From positions 248,001 through 312,000 of the forward strand of contig QVRM01001115.1 of NCBI GenBank assembly GCA_003439945.1: a stretch of 64,000 nt of DNA, read 5' to 3'. The number at the start of each line of letters is the position of its first letter. Positions within the stretch are counted from its first letter, which is position 1. The translations under genes and the position numbers were made by a program. Source of the DNA: Dermanyssus gallinae. Lineage: Eukaryota > Arthropoda > Arachnida > Mesostigmata > Dermanyssidae. Under the pieces are notes generated by a model. It was given only the letters and a program-made list of their open reading frames with translations. It was not told the DNA's origin and did no database searches. Below are positions 1-14,205 of this stretch, one piece after another.

Positions 1-617
1 CTTGTGTGGAGGACGATGATGACTGTGAGGACTTGCGATCACAAACAGTAAGGACCTGTGGAATCGACGAGCGTGACGAAAACCTGAACATTCGCCAACC
101 TCAATGAAGGGTCTGAAGATCTCGACTGTTGACGCGAGCTACGCAAGTCGGATAAGCAGGCGTTCGGTCAACGTCCCCCATCTCCCCTCTCCATTCCTCT
201 CTCTCTATCTTTCTCACTTTACTGCAATGACTTCGACTATTGCGTGATTTCGCCTAACCTGTCGGCCGGTTGCCGAGGGCGGCAGTCCGCAGAAGCTTTC
301 ATCACACAGCCACACACCAGTTGTCTGCATGGTTGTATGATAGGAGACATTGAGGTCAAGCATCGTGAAGTTCCTGCTGCGGCTGTCTTTTTTGAGCCGG
401 TCGCAGTCACAGAGCACACACCAGCCGTGGTCGGAAACGGGAAACCCGATTGACCGAATAACCAACTGTCTGACTAACGTGACTGCTACGTCTGACACAC
501 GCAGTTCAGTGGCTACGTGAAGCATCTCGTAATCGAGCTGCAAAATGGCAGTGCGAACAGCACGCGCACTTCGGAGCAAAACCACCGTGTAGAGAGGGTT
601 AGCATAAAGCTACCGAT

Positions 618-800
618 ATGGCAACACTGACGGCAACAACAACAACAACCATGACAGCAACAAGAACAACAACAGCAACAACCATGACAGCAACAACAAA
701 AATTATCACAGCAATAATAGCAACACAAAAGTTGAATAACAGCAAGGATAATACAAACACAAGCACAATAGTAATAACAACAACAAAAACGGTGGTTATA
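618..800. repeat. ACA/CAA-rich low-complexity tract
   Basis: Runs of AACAACAAC and GACAGCAACAAC, imperfect. Confidence 0.85.
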
Positions 801-2559
801 CAACAACAGAACAGCAGTTGCCCTTTGTAAAGCAGAAATTATCTCTAATTAATATCGCCAATCATTGCACAGGTTCAAAATGAATCAAGCGCGCTTAATA
901 CTGCTTTAATGGCTTTGTTAATTTCGTCAACGACGGCTCGGTGGGCTGCAATTCTCTAAAATAGTGGATATTTTCCGTGGGACGCTGACCAAATCCCGGC
1001 GGAACGATCGTGTTCACCGCGCTTTGATCGGCTAAACTGCCCCCCCCCCCCAGACTTCCCACAAACATAGAGTGCACACAAGGGACGGCTATTGCGAGGT
1101 CATTTTTTGATATATACGGCCCCTGTGAGTCTACCCCCGCTGATTGCGTTCACTGCTCGCTGACTGACAAGAAGAACAACGATGAAGATGGCGGTACCGC
1201 TTGTACGCTAAAACGATATTTTCAGGCTAACAGGCCTCTCACTAGTTAAATGAGCAATAGGACACTGATTGCACACACACTACAGTACAGCCAGCCATCA
1301 TAAGTATGATGATGCGTTTGACTTATTTCTTGCCGAACAGACTCTTGGCGTTTCACACATCCCCTTCGTCTTTCTACCATTTTGGCAGATTTTCCGGGCA
1401 GCCGACGCGGCCTTCGCCGATGATTGCGAAAGAAGGTATTTTTGTGAGTAGTAGCTGCGGCCCGCCGCCCCTCTAAGCTCGGGCGCGCCGAGGGAGGGCG
1501 CCGGAGGGCACATCAATCCGGGCCTTGGCTGAATCGCATCGCGCCCTCGCTAAGGTGCCGCTCGCTGAATTGTCGGCTCAACTGGTCTCTCTCCCGTTCC
1601 CCTATCGCTAGCGGGCGAGCCATGAAGCGGAATTTGCAGATTGTCGAGAGATCGTTTCGAACGGCATTGCCCGAACCTCCCCTGGGCCAGCTCTACCGGT
1701 GCCCCCAGTTCCGCGGTGCCTTGCCTGCTGCCGCTTGAGGAGATCATCTGTTGAAACGGTAACTATCGAATATCGTTAATGGACTACCGGCCGCTCGCAC
1801 TGCCTTCGCCAGCCCACGCCAGGTTTCCCCTACTGCGTGCCCTGCTGGGCGCCCTCTCTTCGTCTAACTATGCCTTTATTGTCTGGCTCCTAACAGGTAT
1901 TGTAGGAGTACATGTCTGTAGGTTCGCGTAGTCCGTATGTATGTACGTACGTGTTAAGGTGGACATGTGTATATATTATATCTATTTACCCAGGCGACAC
2001 ACAATCAAGGGCTTACGTGTGTGGACGCATACTTGGGAATATCCCGGTGAGGGGTCGGTCCTCAAGTCGACATGTCGGGGTGAATCCATGCAGTTATTTG
2101 ACCGCATATCGTACGCTGTCGAGTTGCCTAATTAAAGCTTTGGTTGGAGCGAATTGGTTCGCTTACTGACTCACCTTTCTTCATAGAGGGGAGATAATGC
2201 CTTTACGCACACCTAATTCACTGCTGCCTGTTTGTCTGGCTGTCTCAACAGCTGTAGGCAGCCTTAGAAAAACCAGGGCTGCTTTTCCGTTCATGTTGGG
2301 AAATGGCAGTAGTGGCGGTATACATTTGGCATTTTTGACATAGGGGACGGTGCTCCGAGGGCAGAGTTCTGCTTCGTTTTCTCGACCAAAATCGGCTCTT
2401 CTGTCTTCAAATCAACAGGAAGCATTGTGGTCGTCGTCGTCGTGTGCATACTAGTACTACTACTAGGCTGGGGTCTCTGGGAGTGCAAACTCGAAGTGCT
2501 CTATAATCTGCTCTACGAATATGGAGCAATGGCTAGCAAATGAAAAAGATGATTATATG

Positions 2560-3160
2560 CGGAAGCTTGTAAGCCCGTTTCAGAGAGGTAGGCCTTACGT
2601 GATCATGTACCACTAGCTGCGTGACACTGACTTTCGGCCATGAGTGCTGAATGCTGTATGAAGCAATTAGTGCAAACTTTAATTCCCACCAATAGTCTGA
2701 ACAGCCTTTCTTTTCACTATCCGCTAGCCGGCCTGCGTGTCTAAATTTGTTGGCTTCCGTCTTTGCCGTATTGACCTCAAGACCGACTTTCCTCACATGA
2801 GCTGGAATCGTCGTTTGCGCCTGCTGAAAGTACAACCTGCTACTGCTGCTGTAGAGTATTAGATCGTTTGCACACATGACATTTATTGCGGTCAGATGTC
2901 GGCACTGTATGCAGCTCGATAGGTCTGTGACAAACAGCGCAAACAACAGAGGGCTGGGGTGGTCGCCGGACGTGGGACGCGGGGTGGTATCCCGTCTGTC
3001 TCAAGTGAGTTGATGTGCTTACAGTATGCCCGTAAGGAGTTTTAAAACACGCTCCGGGATTCTCCCAATCTGGGATAGGTTGAACTAACGCGTACGTGTT
3101 ATTGATCCCAATTCGAACGCAGCATCCAAGGTACACAAACACACTCTGTAAAGACATTCA
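2560..3160 (-). mobile_element. Decayed non-LTR reverse transcriptase, minus strand
   Basis: Read on the minus strand, PSPLLFALFVTDLSS is the usual pattern after the polymerase QG motif. It is followed by ANDLILYSSSS, a mutated form of the ADD active-site strand, then GLEVNTAKTEANKF, the thumb-side K-T motif. The upstream part is shifted in frame. It is an old relic of a LINE unlike the one at 54240 and closer to CR1/Jockey-type sequences, without certainty as to clade. Confidence 0.75.
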
Positions 3161-3464
3161 ACTTTTCGAGCCTATGCCCAATGTTCAATGTCGCGTCTGT
3201 AAGAAAAACTGTACAACTGTCTAAAATCATGTTGCTCACCAGAGATTATTTCTTGACAACTCGACAACGTAATGAGGTCAAACGGCCAACAAGACGGCTG
3301 ACTAATTTGTACGCAGGCTCAGCTTGTGCTCCTTTGTCTCATGGAAAAGCGACATGAAGCTTATGCTGCGGGCAGTTCTTTGCTATGATGGCATCTATCG
3401 AATGGAGCCGGAGGTGCTCGCTACAGATGCCGTACTTGAGTATTGCGTGATGCGGTAATAGAGT

Positions 3465-3467
<3 letters not shown>

Positions 3468-3558
<91 letters not shown>

Positions 3559-3576
3559 ACATCACCTTTCGGTATT

Positions 3577-3610
<34 letters not shown>
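3468..3610. repeat. (AT)n microsatellite pair
   Basis: (AT)n at 3468-3554 and again at 3580-3610, parted by 25 unique bases. The spacer reads ATTATTACATCACC. Open frames here are Tyr-Ile artefacts. Confidence 0.95.
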
Positions 3611-3613
<3 letters not shown>

Positions 3614-4010
3614 GGGTCTCCCGTAGAATCGCTTTCGCCGGCTTCGCACAGGGAAGGCGTATTACTAAGCAGTTACTAGAGTCGTCAAAACAAAGCTAAC
3701 AATGTTACGAAGAGACCAAGTAATAACAGCGGCCGAAAACGCAGCTGCAGCATTAGCAACGTCTTAATCAAGGTCGAATTATCGCAGAATTGAATTTCGT
3801 ATTGTCTGTACAAGTAGGCATCGATGTTATCCGTATTGCATGCAGACGGCAAAAATGCGCATTCGCATACGTAAAACTGATATGAACGTACAGGCGCATA
3901 CGTCTTCATACAAGCATACATCCTACATTCAGGCATTTATGCATACCTACGACCAGGACGCAAACATACTTGTGGGGCAAGCTGTGATTATGACACTGGA
4001 GGCTGGCTAA

Positions 4011-4034
4011 ATATATATATATATATATATATAT
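4011..4034. repeat. (AT)12 microsatellite
   Basis: Pure AT dinucleotides. Confidence 0.95.
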
Positions 4035-5167
4035 GCGTGTATGAGTATGCAAAGCTCATGAGCACGCGCGCCAAAATCGATGCCACCGATCGGAATGGCG
4101 TGTTGCTCTAATCTCTTATTCAGGCTGGGCCGCTACGACCGTTAGGTAGAGAGCGCTTTGCGTCCTGCCCACTCCCTGATGTCGTCGAATTAGAACTAGA
4201 CCGGACCCGGCCTCGGCCCGCCGACTTACTGGCGGCCGCCGTCACTGATGCTTGTTGTACAACTGCTCTAACAACTACATCCTTTCTTACATCGGTTGAC
4301 ATCAAGACATCTTGACGGCGACCGCAACCGAGCATCGGGATGTCAGGACTATTACTACGAATACAACTCCTGTTTTGACCACTGCTGCAGTCACTGCGGT
4401 TGTTACTAGTTGTTATCTGCGCTACTGTCGGTTGCTCCTCTATGTGGTCACCCCTTTCACCCCCCACTCCCGCCTTGAAGGATCAAAATCCTATTCAACC
4501 CTTCTAGCCAAAAGCGTACGACTGGGCTCAATTCGATCCGTGACAGCCCAATACCCCGCCCCCCCACGGCCTTGCCGGAGCGTCTCCTCTCTCTCTCCCT
4601 CTCTTTCAAAGACAACAAGAAAGAGAGGTCTGCACTTCGTGTCTGCTATAACTGCTGCCTTTACGCTAGAATACATTGTGCTCATTGGAAGTTGTCGTTT
4701 CAATGGCTAAGTTTAGCAATTGTGTCTTACCGCAGCCCCGTCATCACCCAACGATTAGGATATGTCCACCTAACGTGTCTGCTGTCTTTCTGGATTGAGC
4801 TAATTATTTAATGTTGTTTTAACATTTAGATAGAAGGAAACTTCTAAGCAAACAACCTGCGCAATACTTCCTAATTGTATATTGGAACTCCAAATGGATC
4901 GATAGTTTGACAATTGGGACATGCCTGTTAACGATGACACATGTGGGCTATCTTCATTTGTAGCAAAAATATGTTAAAAACGGACGAAATTAGCCCTGCT
5001 TTCCAATAAAGCGAATATTTCTTCTTAATTCCTTGTGTCCTCAACTATGAGTTGTGTATATTACAAGTATTGTGACAGCTGTAACGTTAAGTTCGGCCTC
5101 CTTTCATGAGTGTTCATCACAATTTCCAAAACGTTTACAGGTCTGTAGACAACGCTTACGAAAACAG

Positions 5168-5172
<5 letters not shown>

Positions 5173-5218
<46 letters not shown>
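5173..5218. repeat. (AT)n microsatellite
   Basis: About 23 AT units. Confidence 0.95.
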
Positions 5219-5219
<1 letters not shown>

Positions 5220-8200
5220 CTTTCAAATGAATTTCGCCTACTAATTATGCAACGATTTCCTACAATATTAGGTTAACTGGCGCGAGATCCTAGTAAGGGC
5301 CAAGTAAAGGCACATCGAGTACTAATCACTTTATGCCAGATGTCTGGTAAACTGCTTTTCCAAGAGAGTTACATAAGAGAAAACTTCGTTTTTGCATGCA
5401 ACACATTCACGAATTTGAATCTCCCATTAAATTTGCTTTTCAAAGACAGAAAACATTTTTGGTAGTGCTGCGCGTGACGCTCGAATCGTCATTACGCAAC
5501 CTACCCCGGAAGTCACTGTGAACTACCTGGCGACGAAGGGAAACTACCTAAGATATACGAGTGCCTCGCTCGGCTGCACACAATGTGGATGCTGGCGCCA
5601 ACATCAGCCGCATGGCTACTCCAGTCAGAATAGCACAAGATGAGATTTTGTCGTCATCATCATCATGTCGTCATCAGCATGCGAATCATAGTCGTCATCA
5701 TTATCATCACCATTGTCATTGGCTTTTAGTCCAGCTTACTAGATGACGTGGGGGTAGCTTTGGCGCACCCCGCGCCTCACGGCATGTGCTTGTCATGCGT
5801 GGATGGTGGCCGCTAAAGCAACGTAGTTTGTCGACGAGCCCACGCCCGATCTGCCGTTGGCAGCTAGGGCAGACAATCTGCCTCCCTTATACGTTCAAGT
5901 TCCTGTGGCATTGGGCTAAGCTCATCTTGACTCGCTGCTTCGATGGCTTGCTTCTGCAATTCGCTGGCCTGCGAGCGCTGGTCTGAGTCTCTGGCCTGTG
6001 CTAGACCCCGATTTTCGCTGCGACTGCTATTTGCGTCTACTGACGAGGATCGCCGGCGTCGGCTATCGCGTAGGTATGGCCAAACTACAAGTTGTAGGTT
6101 TGGCTCATGCTATGTTTATATTCGCACAGCCATCACTAGGCGAATAGCCATACTCGGGGACGCTGGCCGCTGTAGCAGCCCGGCAATGAGCCCCCGATCG
6201 GTAGCAAATTAGTGAATGCGAACATCATCATCCGCCAAATGGGTGACACCTATAGTAACAACTCAGCAAGAGCAGTAAGCTAATCTGCGCTACTCTGGCT
6301 CGCGCCTGTGCGTGTAGCCGGAAGGAGGGAAAGCAACGCAGGCCGGCTCCTTTGTCGTCCTTCGTTGCGTTATCGTTGCACATTAGCATCTTATCAGCAA
6401 GGTTACAAAAACAAACATACTGCAGACTCCGCTCCGGCTACGTAACATAGCCTAGAGCATCCATCCCATAAAACAGCTGTAACCACGTGGGCCTTGTTGG
6501 ACCCAAGTTCCTAGCGCACTCCGCCGGTCGATCGTGACACAGCAGGGTGTAGTAGATAAACCTACGTCAAGGGATCCGTCGAATCGTAATGGGCTATTGC
6601 TTTGTGCATCGCCGACGCGACAAACCACTACTACTACTACTACTAATAGGGCACGCCTCATTTAAAGCACCACTGAAAGCCTATAAATTAGCTTTTTATA
6701 CGAATCTCCTTTGGTTCGGAGATTCTGCATGTCGCCGAAGCTCCAGCGCGAGATTTATCTATCTATTCCAGATATGGCTATTCCCATGATTTTGTCTTAC
6801 GTATCTAGCGTCGATCGAAGAGCGCACTCACGGTTTGCGGTAACCGACATCGTGTAGAATCTCCGTTGCCACTTATAGTCGTAGAGCAACCAGGTGCTGA
6901 TAGTGTTGTCATGATAATAGAAGTAGCGTTTGTACTCCTACGTAGTAGGACCGGTCGCGGTTGGCTGCTCCAAGCAAGCCAAGATTCGAGATTTGGCCAA
7001 GACGTCCGAGTTGTTGGGGAGCCGCCCGTTGCCAACCTCTGTCGTGGCGAGAGCCAAATTGGGGGCGGAGGACAAGGAGAAGATCTAACCCACCGTACGA
7101 CGAGCAACGCTAACCTCGTCCGGCGGCTTTTTGAGGCCCGACTTGAGTTAGAAGGACGCAAAATAAACTCGTTGTCGCTGGACCGGCGCCACTAACGCCG
7201 TTGCTAACCAACAAAGAAGAGGCCAGCAAGCAATAGCAACAGCTTCCGGAGATCTGCCGTAAGCTCGACGAACAACGTGACCGGCATCGCGCCCGGGGAA
7301 CAGCGCCTGCAGGACTGAACGAAAGGCCTAAAGACGACCCAGTCTTCTTGTCTCCTCTGCAGGGGCCAACAACATTTTAGCGTTTCCTCCTTCTGTCGTC
7401 TCGCTTTCTCTCTTGTTCCGCGTCTGCTTTTTCTCGTTTTTTTCTTCTCTTGTAATTTCCCAATCAAGATGAACAACACGACGTCAGTGTCCGGTTTAAG
7501 CACTAGCGACTCAAGCCGACCTACGCAGCCTATGTTGCGCTGTACCACGCTCGCTACATACTTCAGGCTGGCGCGTCGTTTAGCGCTCCGTACAGCTACC
7601 GAGTACGATATAAACAGAGTAGTTGAAATTACGAGTAAGATATAAACCGAGAAGTTGAAAACAGGGTAGTAGATGCCTACTATATAGCTGGCCGTACCGC
7701 GTGTCGTGATTTTTTCACGCGTCTCATCTGGAATGCTGCTCTAGACAACAAACCAGTTCCTGGGTCAAGCGGGCGCCGAATAAATAGCCATGACCTGGAA
7801 ACTACGAAGCGCGGCTGCGGCTTTAGCAGGACATGCCTTCAATCCTAAGTTACACCTATCCACTTTAATTACTACGCGGCAGCGATACGCCTCTTATTGT
7901 ACAACGGTCATTTCTAAATTGCGCATACTAGTTTCGGCTCACCTTTATTTCTTCCAGGTTATAAATTGCAATGCTAAAGTTTCGTTGTTTTGTGGGCGCA
8001 TGTGTCACTAAAATTTACGCATGCGATGTCAGCATTCTTTGAATTTCAACCAAGTGCGGAGACATTTACGCCTAGCGCAGTATTAGTCCACGATTCTGGC
8101 ATTTTAAATTTTCCTAAACAGGATGAAAATTATTACTACTAGTAAATATCTCCATTAATTTGAGGTCCATCCGATCCCCATTTGAGGAGTGCATCTAGTG

Positions 8201-9989
8201 TACTTGTCGCTTGTATACGTCGTCATCTATGTGCTTACGACGCGTTGTAGAACGACTGCAAGCTAAAGCAATTTTGTGGTGTTGTATTCTGGGGGTGGAG
8301 GGTTACAGATAGGATAAGTGCAGATGTAAACACAGGGTATGAATTGCCTGCAAACGAGACCAAACACAAGCGAACCGCTGATACAATGCACGGCTGTTAG
8401 GGGGACAGTTTTGTCGGGCGTTCCGTCGCGCGAGGGAGCAAAACCAACGAATGCTGGTGGTTTACAATGTCGTTCTCGACGTGTTTTAAGGCATCGGAGT
8501 AGTCGAGCCGGGCGCTTACTAACGGCTCTGCCAGACCATGAAAAAGTAGACGCTCTATGAGGCTGGAAGAAGGGAGAGAGAAGACGTCGTAGCAGTAGTA
8601 GTAGACAGTAGTTGTTATAGGAATGGTTGTGGTGGTAGCAAGCTCAGAGCGCAATGCTAGACCGAGCTGAAAGTTGGAACTTCTCGACGCAGCAAGTCAC
8701 TTCGACCCTTCGCGTCTGGGTGGTCCGCAACTAACTGCCTGTGTAGCCTGTGTGTCGTCAGCTGAAGAGCAGTCCCCGGATCGCGGCCGGCTGGGGGGGA
8801 AGGGGGGGGGGGGGTAGAGGGGAGCCTTGTGGGGGGACCTTTGCGGTATTTATGTCCCCCGTATGTGTACACAACGCAGTGTGCTTTCCCCGAGCTTTCC
8901 TTGCCGTCCCAGGATCTTCGATCTCCACACAAGGGCCATCGACTCAACGGCGGCGGGCGGGGAACGTGGATCTGCGCCGGCGGGGTGCTACGGTCTGCTC
9001 GACACCGAGTGTCCGAGGTAATATTTGACCACTTGCGTTGGAAGCAGTCATAGAGTCGGCCCACCGACAGCAGCGGCTGCGGCGGCCGCAGCAACAGGAG
9101 CAGATCCTTGAAGCCCACTTGTTGTCACGGATTCGTTGTGGCAGCGGACGACGCTATGGCCGTTGAGACGTTGGACCTGGACTATGGACTACGTGTAGGC
9201 AGGTGGAAGACTTCTTCCCTCCGGTCGTAGGAAACGTAAACATTCATCGACGCACGTGCGTCTCCCGATCCTGGCATCGGGATATAGTCTCTTCTAAGTG
9301 GCTTGGTCAAAGTGGCTGGACTTCATGCTTTCTGTGGCTCCCATTGCAGTGAACGTGCGGTGACCTGCTTCAATGAATTGCTATTTCGATTCAACATTTC
9401 TTTGTGCTGTCGGCTGTACCGTATAGTAAGCCGGCCCTTTGGGTATATAATATATAGATGTAGGGAATGTACTATTGACCTAAACAATGTTTTTTTGACA
9501 GTTGTAGCTCTAAAATTGCGGGTTGACTGGGATACAATTGTAGATAACACATCTATTCTGCTTTTCGAGAATGCGTATAATCAGTTTCGATTCAATGTAA
9601 TTGTTATTGTCAAGTATGTGTTATCAGAATGGAGAAAACCTCATTGAGAGTGTCCTGATGCATGTACGTCAAGTTATCTTAAACTCATCTACGTTGCGAA
9701 ACTAGAACTTTGAATGTTTGGAATGAATCAAGATTTACAGACAATGCAATTACAGCAATGCATACGCGGCTTTGTAATATACCTATATTTATATATAATT
9801 ATACCCTTAGCTCTTCGGGCGATGTCGAGAGACTAAGGATTTAAATGGTCGAGGGGCTAAGTATGTAAATATGATTAAATATGGTGACAAATGAGTTCGA
9901 CTCTTCGGTAGCTGAAGGAGCGAAACACAGTGAGCGTAGCGATCCTTTGGCGTCTGGTCAGCAGCTTCGGTCAGCAGTCGAAGTTGCGG

Positions 9990-10195
9990 CGTGGTCTAGG
10001 GGACTAGTGCGCTAGTCATGGCTGTCATCTATCGGGGTGTCGCCGGTTCGATCCCTGTTGTTGATCGAATTTTCTTTGAGCGATGCTCATTGATAATAGA
10101 TGATAAACCATACCGCTGAGAGTCAGCGGCCATGTTGCCACAAGGACTGTAGGGGAAACCCTAGATATCTTAACATGTCCGGCTCTCGGTGCATT
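9990..10195 (+). mobile_element. tRNA-derived SINE, family A, copy 1
   Basis: The head has exact pol III boxes: A-box TGGTCTAGGGG at about 9992 and B-box GGTTCGATCCC at about 10046. A non-tRNA body follows through CCATACCGCTGAGAGTCAGC and AAACCCTAGATATCTT. The body matches the reverse complement of 19880-19965 at roughly three quarters identity by eye. A box-bearing head plus repeated body is the usual SINE plan. Confidence 0.7.
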
Positions 10196-10246
10196 GAAGA
10201 TACACCTCAGGTTAAGTTCCAAACCCGTAGGGGACGGAGGATAGTT

Positions 10247-10288
10247 TAGAATTAAAAACAACCTCCTTAAAAAATGTTTTTAATTCTA
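10247..10288. repeat. Perfect 14-bp hairpin
   Basis: TAGAATTAAAAACA at 10247-10260 and its exact reverse complement at 10275-10288, with a 14-base loop. It lies just after SINE copy A and may mark a small foldback insertion. Confidence 0.8.
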
Positions 10289-12035
10289 GCAGCTTGTCTG
10301 AGTACGGGAGGGCCACGTTCCGCGATCGCGGCATCAATACAATGTCGCGGGTGGCCTGAATTCTAACCGGCGCAACCAACAGACTCACTTCTGTGTATCG
10401 AGGGCCGGCGACTAAGTCAACGACGGCCAAATTGGTGATTGTGAAGGAACTAAAACGAGAGGCTTGGGCTTAATAAGGTACATTAAGCTGACTGAGAAGA
10501 GTTGTTTGTGACACTTAATGAAGAACATCTTGTGTTGTAGTGGTGGCGCTGGTGGTGGTACTGCTATTGCTAATGTAGTTCTTGTAGTTGTCGTCGTCGT
10601 CATCGTCATGGTCTCTCTCTACGCACCCCGGCAGCGCTGCCACAGATATAATCGGATTTGCCCCATGGTGGGCAGTACGAGCACGAGAATAGGTAGAAGA
10701 GGAAGACACTGAGACACTAAGGAAGAAAGCAAACGCAAGCGAGAGACAGATAAGCGTATAGGCGAAACTGCAACGGATCTCCGATACCCCTTCCCTACTA
10801 ATAGTCTAGAAGCAATGACCACCTAAGATGGTTCTTAGTATTACCGTATCTTCTGTTTTCTTCCTATATACCACCTACCTATTTATTTTAGCGGGAAATG
10901 TTGCATATATATATCCGAATAATCAACTGACATATTTTTAAAGTTGTTTTTAAATTTGCCCTCTTGGCGTGGACAAGTCAGGGCTTCTAAGTCTAGAATG
11001 GAGTGTTACTCTGCGGAAAAACGCCTAGATATTCGTGAAAGTGTATCATGAAAAGGGACAATCTGTACGGGTATGCTGAGGGGTGTGTCATGTAATTTAA
11101 GATCGACATATCAGGCTTCGCCGGTAAATGCCATGTGAGAACATCATTGGTGAGCTTGTGCAAAATAATATTAATCAAAAGAAAAATGTATTTGTATATA
11201 TATGTATCGTATTTGTATCCGAAAAATTAGAAGCAAAAGGTAGAAACTGCAGTTATTGTAGCAGTCGTGTTAGCACCACAAATAATTACATTGCCGTTGT
11301 TTGTAGTTGCGTAACGTATGGTCGGTTGACGAAGATCCTGTTTCGGAGACTAGTCTCTCTGAGACACCCCTAATCAAGTTCTAGCAGAGACACTTTGTAA
11401 AGTTGGTCGCCCACTCCCTCTTGCACTCTCACTCTTCCCCACACACACACTCTTTCTCTCTCTCTCTGTCCGTTTCTCGCTTTCTGCCCCCCCCCCCCAC
11501 ACCTCTCTCAGCAGTGATTATAAGACCCTATTCAAGCGAAAGACGATTTACAAGCTGGGCTGTCGTAGTCTACCTAGGCAGCAGAAGCACCAGCAGTAGC
11601 CGCGATAGTAACAGCAGCGATATGCTGGGGCGGCTTCCCCAGCGAGTTTCCAGTGATCATGGTCGAGGCCGTCCTCGCAGCCATCGTTGACGCGGTGTAA
11701 GTCGCGTCTACCTACTTCACGGCGTATCGTTCAAGTAGCGTCTGCGAGGTCATCAGCGAATGCTAATACGCTAATAATGCATTGAGTGCAAACCGACGTG
11801 GCGGCCTTCGTTCGGGAACGAGGACGAGAACGCCGCCGCCGCCGCCGCTGCTGCCGACATCAAGGAGAGCGTCGAGGAGAGCGAGGAGAACGCCCGACGA
11901 CGCGCGCGTCGCCTTAGCTTGCAGGATCATCGGATGTCCCTGGGCTCATGTTCATGTTTGGGGAGAGTAGCCGGGACCAAGGTGGGCTGTCCTGATGGAG
12001 CGGCGGGGGCTCCACAGTTAGGAAGCCTGCATCGG

Positions 12036-12065
12036 TGACGGGAGACACAACCGGGTCTCCCGTCA
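12036..12065. repeat. GC-rich 11-bp hairpin
   Basis: TGACGGGAGAC pairs exactly with GTCTCCCGTCA across an 8-base loop. No known RNA family recognised. Confidence 0.75.
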
Positions 12066-13128
12066 ACTAACCATCCAGCCAACCAACCTATCTTCTTACC
12101 GACCTACGTACGCACCGTGGTGGCTGTTAACCGCTCGCTTACTAAAGGTCGCCGATGTTGTCGGGGGGCGACGGAGCTTCCGGAGCAGAGCCGGCCGAGG
12201 ATTGAGAGAAAAGCGAGTTATGCCTTACTATGCCTTACCGGGCAGGCGATGCGGCGAGTGGAAGGAAGGAGGGAAATAAGAGTTCTAGGCGTAAGACGAG
12301 GCAGGCATCGGCGGATTACCATACGTCAGTCACAGCGGGATCATGACGCGCTTGGCGCGTGGCGGTACGGTACGGGCTTGACTAATATAGAGTAACGGTG
12401 GCTGGCGGTAGCATCCCCATGTGATGTTTCCCCATGCCTTCAACCAGATCTCGGCTAGCTGGGGCTACTTTACTACGCAGCGCAGTGCGAGTGGGAAGTA
12501 GTAGTTGCAACAGCAGCAGCAGCACCAACTCAACCAGTCGTCGTTGGTAGCCTAGGCCCTGGGCATGCTAGCTGAATTAAAATAGGATAGAAATACTGGA
12601 TGAAGCCGAGGAATAGCGAACGAGTGAGACAGTAGAAGAAGCGAGCGAGAAAGAAACAAGGAAAAAAGAAGGGACACCTGTCATGGTGAGGTGGCTCTTG
12701 CGGGAGGCCCTGCTCGACAGGTAAACAGGACAGCAGGAGCATGACAAGGACTACGATAGAAGTAGCGCCGTGAACATTCTCCTTCTAAGCGCTGCTGTGC
12801 TGCGACAGCAGAGGTAGTGGTGGTCGTAGTAGCAGTGCCACCCCTACCACCACCAGGCCTACCCGTCTCGCACGTTCTGTCTCACACATCGCCGGTCGTG
12901 TGTATTATCATCGTCATGATCATCACTATCATCATCAGCAGCAGCAGCAACAGCAACAACAACAACACCAACACCAACAGTATCATCATCACGAACAAGC
13001 CACCACCAACTGCCGCCTGCCCAACGTAGCGTGTCCGTACATCAAGCGACATAACCTAGCGTGGATAAACGTATTACGTGATTGTATTGCATGCAAACAA
13101 CACTTGTATATCTATTTGTATGTACGTA

Positions 13129-13130
<2 letters not shown>

Positions 13131-13181
<51 letters not shown>
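13131..13181. repeat. (AT)n microsatellite with one C interruption
   Basis: About 25 units, one ACAT variant. Confidence 0.95.
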
Positions 13182-13182
<1 letters not shown>

Positions 13183-14205
13183 TTACATATGCGCGTACGT
13201 GTGTGTATATCCTGTACCCCCTTTCAACAGGCACGGGGCTGAGGCCTTGTACGGGCGCGCCAGCGTCGACATGGTGTAGCTCGTTAATTAGCCGCCCGTA
13301 ATGGCGGCCGGTGAAATGTGCCAGCAAGGATGCCAACGCCGGTAGGGCAGAAGGAAAATTGCCCCGAACATGAAGGAGACGAGGACGCATTAGCTAGGCT
13401 GGGGCAGACGCCGGGTTCAGGCTGAGTTCGCCGGAACAGGGGCACAGGGGTTACTATTACGGAGAGGCTATAACAGAGATAAAGAGGCGTACTAAACAGT
13501 CCGAGTGCAGGGGGGGGGGGGGGGCGAAAGCATGAACGACTGAAGACTCTATGCCCGACGAGAAAGGGAGGGAAGCGATATCCCCGGGCAGTGAGGGCGG
13601 CGTTACCGCAGCGCAGCCCGCAGCCGTCGTATGAAACTTTCGCCGAAACCGAGGCACATTTCTCGGTATGACTTGGCCTACGAGCTACGAACATGTGATG
13701 GCAGATAGTCAAGATCTCGCTCAGCAGGTGCCGCCAATACTGCAGGTAGATTGCACTTCTTTGTCGTGAGGCGCAGGCCGGCTGACAGTGTGACTGACTA
13801 TCGAACCACGTGGCGCCATAGAATTTTGGTTACTTCTTACCCTTCTATTAGACAGCATGCTCTGTTCATTTTTTTCACGCCATATTGGGTGAAGCATACA
13901 GAAACTAAACGCCAAACACATAATTATTTTATAAAGCTTGCTCGTCCGTAGTCTATATAGTACAAAAATGTTCCCATAATGGGAGGATGGTCATGCACCA
14001 TTTATTTTATTAAGACATTTATGCTTCCTGTTTGTTTTTGTTCTTTGTTTGATCATGTTGAATATTAGTTTACTCTGGCTTTTACCTTTTCGAAATTTCT
14101 AAAAACCATTAAACTAAAATCAGGAATAGCTGATCCAAGACATGCATATACGTTTTCTTGACTTACAGCTAAGGTATATTCAAGGAAAATTGAAAAAAAC
14201 CCTCA

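Noticed and set aside
618..830. Thr-rich and Cys-rich frames in the CAA tract
   Set aside because: Both are translations of a low-complexity repeat.
3443..3679. Open frame of Tyr-Ile repeats (similar ones at 13112, 22806, 29952, 30231, 37790 and 39317)
   Set aside because: Made by (AT)n microsatellites; not a protein gene.
8657..9118. 153-codon minus-strand frame
   Set aside because: Pro/Arg-rich, driven by G/C runs, and overlapped by other open frames.
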